NCBI GenBank assembly: GCA_041648495.1 | Contig: JBAZOW010000070.1 | Span: 1 to 13,440, forward strand | Direction: 5' to 3' | Length of the DNA: 13,440 nt | From: Patulibacter sp041648495 | GTDB lineage: Bacteria; Actinomycetota; Thermoleophilia; Solirubrobacterales; Solirubrobacteraceae | Shown here: positions 6,257-12,855 of the stretch, piece by piece | How the letters are laid out: the number at the start of each line of letters is the position of its first letter | How positions within the stretch are numbered: position 1 is the stretch's first letter | Notes under the pieces: model-generated | What the model was told of the DNA's origin: nothing | The model's database searches: none | The model's input: the letters and a program-made list of their open reading frames with translations, nothing else | Made by a program: the position numbers and the translations under genes

Positions 6257-6321
6257 GGTGTCGCGGCGCACCTCCGTGCCCGCGTCGGAACGCTGATTTC
6301 CCTCTCCGTCACGCGAGCACT

Positions 6322-8982
6322 ATGCCCGACCACGATGTAGACCCCGCCGAGACCCAGGAATGGATCGAGGCCCTCGAAGCGGTTCTCGACCACGACGGGC
6401 GCGAGCGCGCCGAAGCGCTGCTCGAGCGCCTCGTGACCCGGGCCCGGTCGCGCGGCGTCGCGGCGTCGCTGCACTCGACCACGCCGTACCACAACACGAT
6501 CCGCACGGCCGACGGCGCGAAGCTGCCGACCGACCAGGCGATCGAGCGGCGGGTCCGCTCGCTGGTGCGCTGGAACGCGCTGGCCACGGTGCTCCAGGCG
6601 AACAAGGAATCGTCGGAGCTCGGCGGCCACATCGCCTCGTTCCAGTCGGCGGCGACGCTCTACGAGGTCGGGTTCAACCACTTCTGGCGCGCCCCGAGCG
6701 AGGACCACGGCGGCGACCTGGTCTACATCCAGGGCCACTCGTCGCCCGGGATCTACTCCCGCGCCTACCTCGAGGGGCGGATCAGCGAGGAGGAGCTGCG
6801 CAACTTCCGCCAGGAGACCGGCAGCAACGGCTCGTCCGCACGCGGGCTGCCGTCCTACCCGCATCCGTGGCTGATGCCGGACTTCTGGCAGTTCCCGACG
6901 GTCTCGATGGGCCTCGGCCCGCTGATGGGGATCTACCAGGCGCGGTTCATGAAGTACCTGCAGGGCCGCGGCATGGCCGACGCCAACAAGGACCGCGACG
7001 TCTGGGTCTTCTGTGGCGACGGCGAGATGGACGAGCCCGAGTCGATGGGCGCGATCGGGATGGCCGGGCGCGAGAAGCTCGACAACCTGAATTTCGTCAT
7101 CAACTGCAACCTGCAGCGACTCGACGGCCCGGTCCGCGGCAACGGCAAGATCATCCAGGAGCTCGAGTCGAGCTTCCGCGGGGCCGGCTGGAACGTGATC
7201 AAGGTGGTCTGGGGCTCCAAGTGGGACGAGCTGATCGCCCAGGACACCGAGGGTCACCTGGCCCGGCTGATGGACGAGACGGTCGACGGCGACTACCAGA
7301 CGCTCAAGTCCCGCGACGGGGCCTACGTCCGCGAGCACTTCTTCGGCAAGTACCCGGAGACCGCCGCGATGGTCGCCGACTGGACCGACGACGAGGTCTG
7401 GGCGCTCAACCGGGGTGGGCACGACCCCGCCAAGGTCTTCGCCGCCTACGCCGCGGCCCGCGAGCACAAGGGCCAGCCCACGGTCATCCTCGCCAAGACG
7501 ATCAAGGGCTACGGGATGGGCGCCTCGGGTGAGGGCCAGAACATCACCCACCAGCAGAAGAAGATGACCGAGGAGGTCATGCTGGCCTTCCGCGATCGCT
7601 TCGGCCTGGACCTGACCGACGACCAGGTCCGCGACGCGGCCTTCGTGCGGCCGGCCGAGGACAGCGAGGAGATGCAGTTCCTCCACGGTCAGCGCAAGAA
7701 GCTCGGCGGCTACCTGCCCGCCCGCCGCGAGAAGTCGGCGTCGCTCGAGGTTCCGGGGCTCGACGCCTTCAAGGCCGTCACCGACGGCTCGGGCGACCGC
7801 GAGATCTCGACGACGATGGTCTTCGTCCGGTTGCTCGCGGCCCTGATCCGCGACAAGAACCTCAAGAAGCACGTCGTGCCGATCGTCCCCGACGAGTCCC
7901 GCACCTTCGGCATGGAGGGGATGTTCCGGCAGCTGGGGATCTTCTCCCAGGTCGGGCAGCTGTACCAGCCGGAGGACAGCGAGCAGCTGATGTTCTACCG
8001 CGAGGATCGCCAGGGGCAGATCCTCCAGGAGGGCATCAACGAGCCGGGCGCGTTCTCGTCCTGGATCGCCGCGGCGACGTCGTACAGCAACCACGACGTC
8101 CCGATGATCCCGTTCTACATCTACTACTCGATGTTCGGGTTCCAGCGGGTCGGCGACCTGGCCTGGGCGGCCGGCGACAGCCGCGCCCGCGGGTTCCTGA
8201 TCGGCGGCACCGCCGGGCGCACGACGCTCAACGGCGAGGGCCTGCAGCACGAGGACGGCCACAGCCTGATCCAGGCGGCGCTGATCCCCAACTGCGTCAG
8301 CTACGACCCGACCTACGGCTACGAGCTCGCCGTGATCGTGCAGGACGGCCTGCGGCGGATGGTCGCCGAGCAGGAGGACGTCTTCTACTACCTGACGGTG
8401 ATGAACGAGAACTACGCGCAGCCCGCGCTGCCGGAGGGCTCGGAGGAGGGCATCCTGCGCGGCATGCACCGGATCCAGCAGGCGGACGATGCGCAGGTCC
8501 GACTTCTGGGGTCGGGCACGATCCTGCGTGAGGTCCTGGCCGGCGCCGAGCTGCTCGAGCAGGACTTCGGGATCGCGTCCGACGTCTGGAGCGTCACCAG
8601 CTTCACCGAGCTGCGCCGCGACGGGATGGCCGTCGAGCGGCACAACCGGCTGCACCCGCTGGACGATCCGCGCACCGCCTACATCAGCGAGCAGCTGCCG
8701 GGCGACGTACCGGTGGTCGCCGCGACCGACTACATCCGCGAGCTGCCTGAGGGCGTGCGTCAGTGGATCGACGCGCCGTACACGGTGCTCGGCACCGACG
8801 GCTTCGGCCGCAGCGACTACCGCAAGGCGCTGCGCAGCTTCTTCGAGGTCGACCGCCACCACGTGGTGATCGCGGCTCTGACCGAGCTCGCCGACCGCGG
8901 CGAGATCGAGCGGAAGGTGGTCGCCGAGGCGATCGAGAAGTACGAGATCACGACCGAGAAGGGGGCCCCGTGGGCACGCTGA
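6322..8982 (+). CDS. aceE: Pyruvate dehydrogenase E1 component, homodimeric type
   Basis: E1 decarboxylates pyruvate on thiamine diphosphate and reductively acetylates the lipoyl group of E2. It has 886 residues, essentially the length of E. coli AceE (887). Recognisable blocks: N-terminal DVDPAETQEWIEAL, which aligns with the E2-binding N-terminus of AceE proteins; QGHSSPGIYSRAYLEGR with the active-site His; the thiamine-diphosphate motif GDGEMDEPE from Gly232 ending in the NCNLQRLDGPVRGNGK block; KTIKGYGMG; and the transketolase-like central domain with VPDESRTFGMEGMFRQLGI, then YYSMFGFQRVGDLAWAAGD and GGTAGRTTLNGEGLQHEDGHS. ATG 6322 is chosen because homologues start here, although the frame is open 279 nt further upstream. 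No clear Shine-Dalgarno precedes it. The 3' end overlaps aceF by 13 nt. A ~67-nt leader and dyad operator candidate lie upstream. Confidence 0.97.
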   Translation: MPDHDVDPAETQEWIEALEAVLDHDGRERAEALLERLVTRARSRGVAASLHSTTPYHNTIRTADGAKLPTDQAIERRVRSLVRWNALATVLQANKESSELGGHIASFQSAATLYEVGFNHFWRAPSEDHGGDLVYIQGHSSPGIYSRAYLEGRISEEELRNFRQETGSNGSSARGLPSYPHPWLMPDFWQFPTVSMGLGPLMGIYQARFMKYLQGRGMADANKDRDVWVFCGDGEMDEPESMGAIGMAGREKLDNLNFVINCNLQRLDGPVRGNGKIIQELESSFRGAGWNVIKVVWGSKWDELIAQDTEGHLARLMDETVDGDYQTLKSRDGAYVREHFFGKYPETAAMVADWTDDEVWALNRGGHDPAKVFAAYAAAREHKGQPTVILAKTIKGYGMGASGEGQNITHQQKKMTEEVMLAFRDRFGLDLTDDQVRDAAFVRPAEDSEEMQFLHGQRKKLGGYLPARREKSASLEVPGLDAFKAVTDGSGDREISTTMVFVRLLAALIRDKNLKKHVVPIVPDESRTFGMEGMFRQLGIFSQVGQLYQPEDSEQLMFYREDRQGQILQEGINEPGAFSSWIAAATSYSNHDVPMIPFYIYYSMFGFQRVGDLAWAAGDSRARGFLIGGTAGRTTLNGEGLQHEDGHSLIQAALIPNCVSYDPTYGYELAVIVQDGLRRMVAEQEDVFYYLTVMNENYAQPALPEGSEEGILRGMHRIQQADDAQVRLLGSGTILREVLAGAELLEQDFGIASDVWSVTSFTELRRDGMAVERHNRLHPLDDPRTAYISEQLPGDVPVVAATDYIRELPEGVRQWIDAPYTVLGTDGFGRSDYRKALRSFFEVDRHHVVIAALTELADRGEIERKVVAEAIEKYEITTEKGAPWAR

Positions 8983-10373
8983 CCGCGGTCGAGGTTCCCG
9001 ACATCGGGGACTTCGACGACGTACCGGTGACCGAGATCCTGGTGGCGGTGGGGGATACCGTCGCGCTCGAGGATCCGCTGGTCGCGCTGGAGTCCGAGAA
9101 GGCGACCATGGAGGTGCCGTCCCCGGTCGCCGGCGTGGTCAAGGAGATCCACGTCGCCGTCGGCGACGAGGTCTCCGAGGGCGCCAAGCTGCTGAGCATC
9201 GAGGCCGAGGGCGACGACTCCTCGGGCGAGGGCTCCGACGCTGCGGACGACGGCGAGCGGACCGCGAAGCCGGACACCGCCGACGCCGACGTCGAGGGCA
9301 AGGGCGAGAGCCCGGCGTCCGAGGCCGCGGGATCGACGAAGGCCCCGGCCGGCGCCGCGGTCGATGCGGAGGAGGACGCCGCCGCCGGCGAGTCCGCGGC
9401 GAAGGCCCCCTCGAACGCCGACGGCGGGTCGCCGTCGGGTCCCGCGAAGGCCACGGCCCAGGATGGCCCCGTCTACGCCAGCCCGTCGGTCCGCCGGCTG
9501 GCCCGCGAGCTCGACGTCGACCTGTCCGCCGTCACCGGCACCGGCCGCAAGGGCCGAATCGTTCCGGAGGACGTGCAGAAGGCCAAGGACGCTCCGGCGG
9601 CCAAGCAACCGAAGCAGGCCGGCGGCGACGCGGTCGGCGACGGCGGCCTCGGCCTCGCTCCCTGGCCGAAGGTCAAGTTCGAGAAGTTCGGCGAGATCGA
9701 ACGGGTCCCGCTGACCAAGATCCAGAAGATCTCCGGCGCCAACCTGGCCCGCAACTGGGTCCGGATCCCGCACGTCACCCACAACGACGACGCGGACATC
9801 ACCGAGCTGGAGGCGTTCCGCAAGCAGCTCAACGGCGAGCAGAAGGACGTCAAGGTGACGATGGTCGCCCTGCTCCTGAAGGCGGTCTCCGGCACGCTCA
9901 AGCAGTTCCCGACGCTGAACTCGGCGCTCGACGGGGACGAGCTGGTGCTGCGCAAGTACCACCACCTCGGCTTCGCGGCCGACACGCCCAACGGCCTCGT
10001 CGTCCCGGTGATCCGCGACGTCGACAAGAAGGGCATCCTCGAGATCGCCGGCGAGCTGACCGAGCTGTCCGGCAAGGCCCGCGACGGCAAGCTCGGCCCG
10101 GCGCAGATGAGCGGCGGCACGTTCTCGATCTCCAGCCTCGGCGGGATCGGCGGGACCTCGTTCACGCCGATCGTCAACGCCCCCGAGGTCGCGATCCTCG
10201 GCGTCACCCGCTCGGCGATGAAGCCGGTCTGGGACGGCAAGGAGTTCGTCCCGCGGCTGATCCTGCCGCTCTCGCTGTCCTACGACCATCGCGTCGTCGA
10301 CGGTGCGCTCGCCGCCCGCTTCACCGCGCACCTGGCCACGGTGCTCGCCGACTTCCGGAGGATCCTGCTGTGA
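8970..10373 (+). CDS. aceF: Pyruvate dehydrogenase E2, dihydrolipoamide acetyltransferase
   Basis: E2 carries acetyl groups on a swinging lipoyl arm and transfers them to CoA; it forms the core of the complex. 467 residues. One lipoyl domain (1-80) with lipoyl-lysine Lys44 in LESEKATMEVPSP; an Ala/Glu/Asp/Gly-rich flexible linker (~82-167); a peripheral subunit-binding domain (~168-206: SPSVRRLARELDVDL...GRKGRIVPEDV); a second linker; and the CAT acyltransferase domain (~236-467) with catalytic His440 and Asp444 in DHRVVDG. E. coli AceF has three lipoyl domains, so this is a single-lipoyl form; E3 supplies another. The GTG start lies inside the end of aceE (13-nt overlap), preceded by a purine-rich AGAAGGGGG site. 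The stop overlaps the lpd start as GTGA, so translation is coupled. Confidence 0.97.
   Translation: MGTLTAVEVPDIGDFDDVPVTEILVAVGDTVALEDPLVALESEKATMEVPSPVAGVVKEIHVAVGDEVSEGAKLLSIEAEGDDSSGEGSDAADDGERTAKPDTADADVEGKGESPASEAAGSTKAPAGAAVDAEEDAAAGESAAKAPSNADGGSPSGPAKATAQDGPVYASPSVRRLARELDVDLSAVTGTGRKGRIVPEDVQKAKDAPAAKQPKQAGGDAVGDGGLGLAPWPKVKFEKFGEIERVPLTKIQKISGANLARNWVRIPHVTHNDDADITELEAFRKQLNGEQKDVKVTMVALLLKAVSGTLKQFPTLNSALDGDELVLRKYHHLGFAADTPNGLVVPVIRDVDKKGILEIAGELTELSGKARDGKLGPAQMSGGTFSISSLGGIGGTSFTPIVNAPEVAILGVTRSAMKPVWDGKEFVPRLILPLSLSYDHRVVDGALAARFTAHLATVLADFRRILL
10357..10361 (+). promoter_or_regulatory. Strong Shine-Dalgarno that fixes the lpd start
   Basis: GGAGG with 8-nt spacing before GTG 10370, inside the last codons of aceF. 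It is the clearest ribosome-binding site in the window. It supports the GTGA overlap as the true start and re-initiation or coupling for E3. Confidence 0.7.
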
Positions 10374-12352
10374 GCACGTTCGAGGTCAAGGTCCCGGACA
10401 TCGGCGACTTCGACGACGTCCCCGTCACCGAGATCCTGGTCGCCGTGGGCGACGAGGTCGTGGCCGAGGATCCGCTCGTCGCGCTGGAGTCCGAGAAGGC
10501 GACGATGGAGGTCCCGAGCCCGCAGGCCGGAACCGTCAAGTCGATCGCGGTGTCGGTCGGCGACGCGGTCTCCGAGGGCGCGCTGCTGTTGACCCTGGAG
10601 GGCGTGGAGTCCGAAGGGGAGTCCGGCGACGGCGGTTCGGGTTCCGACGAGGCGAACGCCGCGGAGGACTCCGACGGCTCCGAGAGCTCGGGCGCCGCGA
10701 AGGGCACGTCGAAGGACGACGCCGAGGGCGACGACGCCCAGCCGTCGAACGGCGAAGGTGCGCAGGGCGCCGACGGCTCGTCCGGCACGTCCGACGGTGC
10801 GAAGGGCGACGATGCCGCCGCGAAGTCCGACGGTGACCGAGCCGCGGGCGACGCCCCGAAGCGTTCGGTCGCTTCGGATGAGGTGAAGTCGAAGGGCGAC
10901 GTCCACGCCGACGTCGTCGTGCTCGGCTCCGGTCCGGGCGGCTACTCCGCCGCCTTCCGCGCTGCGGATCTGGGCCTCAGCGTCGTGCTCGTCGAGCGCG
11001 ACGCGGTGCTCGGCGGGGTCTGCCTGAACGTCGGCTGCATCCCCTCCAAGGCGCTGCTGCACGCGGCCAAGGTGATCACCGAGGCCGAGGCGGTCTCGGC
11101 GCACGGGATCGCGTTCGCGAAGCCCGAGATCGACCTGGACGCGCTGCGCGGCTGGAAGGACGAGGTCGTCGGCAAGCTCTCCGGCGGCGTCGCCGGGATG
11201 GCGAAGCAGCGCCAGGTCACCGTCGTGACCGGCAGCGGCACGTTCGTCGGTCCGCACGAGCTGCGGGTCGAGGGCGACGAGAAGACGCTGGTGACCTTCG
11301 ACAACGCGATCGTCGCCACCGGCTCGGCGCCGGTCGTGCTGCCGGGCGTCCCGCAGGACCACGACGACGTGATCGACTCGACCGGCGCGCTCGAGCTGAA
11401 GGACGTTCCCGGCAAGCTGCTGGTGATCGGCGGCGGGATCATCGGCCTCGAGATGGCCACGGTCTACGACGCGCTCGGGTCCGAGGTCACGGTCGTCGAG
11501 TTCGCCGACCAGCTGATCCCGGGGGCCGACAAGGACCTGGTCAAGCCGCTGGCCAAGCGGATCGAGGGGCGGTACGCCGCGATCCACCTGCAGACCAAGG
11601 TCGAGAAGGTCGAGCCGACCGACGAGGGCCTGCAGGCCACGTTCGGGCCGGGTGTCTCGGAGCCCAAGGGCGGGGGGTCGTCGGGGGAGGCGGGTGGGAT
11701 TCCGTCTCCCGCCGTCTTCGACCGCGTGCTGGTCGCCGTCGGGCGCACGCCCAACGGCAAGGACCTGGGCCTCGAGGACCTCGGCGTCGAGGTCGACGAG
11801 CGCGGCTTCGTGCCGGTCGACGCGCAGCAGCGCACGGCTGTCTCGCACGTCTTCGCGATCGGCGACGTGGTCGGTCAGCCGATGCTGGCCCACAAGGCGA
11901 CCCACGAGGCGCACGTCGCCGCCGAGGTGATCGCCGGGCACGACGTCACGTTCGACGTGATGGGGATCCCGTCGGTGGCCTACACCGATCCCGAGATCGC
12001 CTGGGTCGGCCTGACCGAGACGAAGGCCAAGGCCGATGACGTGGCCTACGAGACCGCGGTCTTCCCGTGGGTCGCCTCGGGACGCGCGCTGGCCAGCGAC
12101 GCGTCGAACGGCTCGACCAAGCTGCTGATCGACCCGGAGTCGCGCCGCGTGCTCGGCGCGGGGATCGTCGGCCTGAACGCCGGCGAGCTGATCGCCGAGC
12201 CCGGCCTGGCGCTGGAGCTGGGCGCCAACGCCGAGGACGTCGCGCTGACGGTCCACGCGCACCCGACGCTGTCGGAGTCGATCGGGCTGGCGGCCGAGAT
12301 CGCCGAGGGCACGATCACCGACCTGCCGCAGAAGAAGAAGCGCAAGAAGTAG
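10370..12352 (+). CDS. lpd: Dihydrolipoamide dehydrogenase (E3) with fused N-terminal lipoyl domain
   Basis: E3 reoxidises dihydrolipoyl groups and passes electrons through FAD to NAD+. 660 residues against ~470 for a plain E3. Residues 1-78 are a lipoyl domain with Lys43, nearly identical to that of AceF. A ~100-residue Ser/Gly/Asp/Glu-rich linker follows (79-178). E3 proper begins at HADVVVLGSGPGG (FAD motif from Gly186), with redox cysteines Cys218 and Cys223 in GGVCLNVGCIPSK, NAD motif GGGIIGLEM, FAD motif VFAIGDVVGQPMLAHKA, and the His631-Glu636 dyad in HAHPTLSE. Two oddities: a Gly/Ser/Pro-rich insertion (~427-448) before VFDRVLVAVGRTPNG, and a polybasic end QKKKRKK. GTG 10370 overlaps the aceF TGA (GTGA) and has a strong GGAGG (10357-10361), 8 nt upstream. 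Lipoyl-E3 fusions are known from betaproteobacteria such as Neisseria and Ralstonia. Confidence 0.97.
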   Translation: MSTFEVKVPDIGDFDDVPVTEILVAVGDEVVAEDPLVALESEKATMEVPSPQAGTVKSIAVSVGDAVSEGALLLTLEGVESEGESGDGGSGSDEANAAEDSDGSESSGAAKGTSKDDAEGDDAQPSNGEGAQGADGSSGTSDGAKGDDAAAKSDGDRAAGDAPKRSVASDEVKSKGDVHADVVVLGSGPGGYSAAFRAADLGLSVVLVERDAVLGGVCLNVGCIPSKALLHAAKVITEAEAVSAHGIAFAKPEIDLDALRGWKDEVVGKLSGGVAGMAKQRQVTVVTGSGTFVGPHELRVEGDEKTLVTFDNAIVATGSAPVVLPGVPQDHDDVIDSTGALELKDVPGKLLVIGGGIIGLEMATVYDALGSEVTVVEFADQLIPGADKDLVKPLAKRIEGRYAAIHLQTKVEKVEPTDEGLQATFGPGVSEPKGGGSSGEAGGIPSPAVFDRVLVAVGRTPNGKDLGLEDLGVEVDERGFVPVDAQQRTAVSHVFAIGDVVGQPMLAHKATHEAHVAAEVIAGHDVTFDVMGIPSVAYTDPEIAWVGLTETKAKADDVAYETAVFPWVASGRALASDASNGSTKLLIDPESRRVLGAGIVGLNAGELIAEPGLALELGANAEDVALTVHAHPTLSESIGLAAEIAEGTITDLPQKKKRKK

Positions 12353-12382
12353 GCGGAACGGTCGTCACCATGCCCTCGCCGG

Positions 12383-12394
12383 TACGGTGGGGGC
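12383..12394 (+). promoter_or_regulatory. Putative leaderless -10 element for the SUI1 gene
   Basis: TACGGT (12383-12388) fits TANNNT and ends 6 nt before ATG 12395, as at proA. The GGGGG between them is too close to the ATG for normal Shine-Dalgarno use. No good -35 is seen. Suggests that the SUI1 gene is transcribed independently of the PDH operon, only 42 nt upstream. Confidence 0.4.
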
Positions 12395-12766
12395 ATGGCG
12401 AAGCAGCGGCGGATCCAGGGCCTCGAAGACCTCGGCGGCCTGGTCTTCTCCAGCGAGTCCGGCGACCACCGCAAGGACCGCGAGCGGGAAGCCGCCGCGG
12501 CGGGTGCCGGCGAGAGCCGCTCCGCCGGCGGCCGGGTCAAGGTCCGCCGCGAGACGGCGGGCCGCCGCGGCAAGACCGCCACGACGGTCTCCGACGTCCC
12601 GGGCTCGGACGACGAGCTGCGCGCGCTCGCCGGCCGGCTGAAGAAGCGCTGCGGCGTCGGCGGCTCGGCCAAGAACGGCGTGATCGAGATCCAGGGCGAC
12701 CACCGCGACCTGGTCGTCGAGCTGCTGCGCGCCGAGGGCTTCGACGTGGTGCTGGCCGGCGGCTGA
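12395..12766 (+). CDS. SUI1/YciH-family translation factor-like protein (eIF1 homologue)
   Basis: 123 residues. The C-terminal ~75 form a SUI1 domain: VRRETAGRRGKTATTV (basic strand-loop that contacts rRNA in the family), DDELRALAGRLKKRCGVGGSAKNG (the conserved helix and CGxGGS..NG turn), then VIEIQGDHRDLVVELLRAEGF. This matches bacterial YciH, a non-essential relative of eIF1 that affects start-site fidelity and stress-time initiation in E. coli. The N-terminal ~50 residues are charged and Ala/Glu/Arg-rich, probably disordered; they contain GLEDLGGLVFSSE, an opening segment often seen in YciH-like proteins. ATG 12395 is supported by the TACGGT element. The link with leaderless initiation, which this genome seems to use often, is suggestive because eIF1-like factors influence start selection; that is inference only. 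Confidence 0.92.
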   Translation: MAKQRRIQGLEDLGGLVFSSESGDHRKDREREAAAAGAGESRSAGGRVKVRRETAGRRGKTATTVSDVPGSDDELRALAGRLKKRCGVGGSAKNGVIEIQGDHRDLVVELLRAEGFDVVLAGG

Positions 12767-12810
12767 CCGAAAGTCGTGTGACGGCGGGGTGGTGCGGGTA
12801 ATCACCCGGC

Positions 12811-12852
12811 ATGACGCGAACCGCAGCGCACGACCGACGGGCGAGGGGCTAG
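12811..12852 (+). CDS. Possible 13-codon leader ORF before topoisomerase IB
   Basis: ATG at 12811 opens a 13-residue frame (MTRTAAHDRRARG) ending in TAG at 12850-12852, in the same frame as and 3 nt before the topoisomerase GTG. A weak -10-like TAATCA (12799-12804) ends 6 nt before the ATG, the geometry seen at the other leaderless candidates. The Shine-Dalgarno of the topoisomerase (GAGGGG, 12843-12848) lies in its last codons. It could be a coupling peptide or pure chance; TAATCA lacks the final T of the consensus. Confidence 0.2.
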   Translation: MTRTAAHDRRARG

Positions 12853-12855
12853 ACC

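Larger units (their letters stand above)
5991..6321 (+). other. 331-bp intergenic region upstream of aceE
   Basis: No convincing gene on either strand. From left to right it holds a GC-rich hairpin directly after the gntR stop (GGCCGC 5990-5995 / GCGGCC 6011-6016), a 13-bp direct repeat (6039-6051 and 6081-6093), an 11-bp dyad GGGA-AAA-TCCC (6217-6227), the AT-rich TGTATACT...TATGCA dyad at 6241-6256, and a leader stem AGGTGT/GCACCT (6256-6261/6268-6273). The aceE frame is open back to 6043, but the protein family starts at 6322. The length and structure suggest that PDH expression is regulated separately from gntR. Confidence 0.6.

Noticed and set aside
6043..6321. 93-codon N-terminal extension of aceE in the same frame
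   Set aside because: AceE homologues begin at the residues encoded from 6322 and the length (886) then matches the family; the extension overlaps the promoter-like dyad and has no conserved sequence.
6247..8862. 871-codon minus-strand frame opposite aceE
   Set aside because: It mirrors the codon-position bias of aceE; the product is Val/Asp/Arg/Leu-rich without recognisable motifs.
8763..8969. Upstream start for aceF inside aceE
   Set aside because: The extra residues are an out-of-frame reading of aceE; the lipoyl domain starts directly after GTG 8970, which has a purine-rich site before it.
10280..12262. 660-codon minus-strand frame opposite lpd
   Set aside because: Antisense to a gene with complete catalytic motifs; composition is that of a mirror frame.
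12323..12349. Nuclear-localisation-like signal in Lpd
   Set aside because: PQKKKRKK resembles a eukaryotic signal, but in a bacterium it is only a basic tail; kept as a separate finding for its charge, not as targeting.
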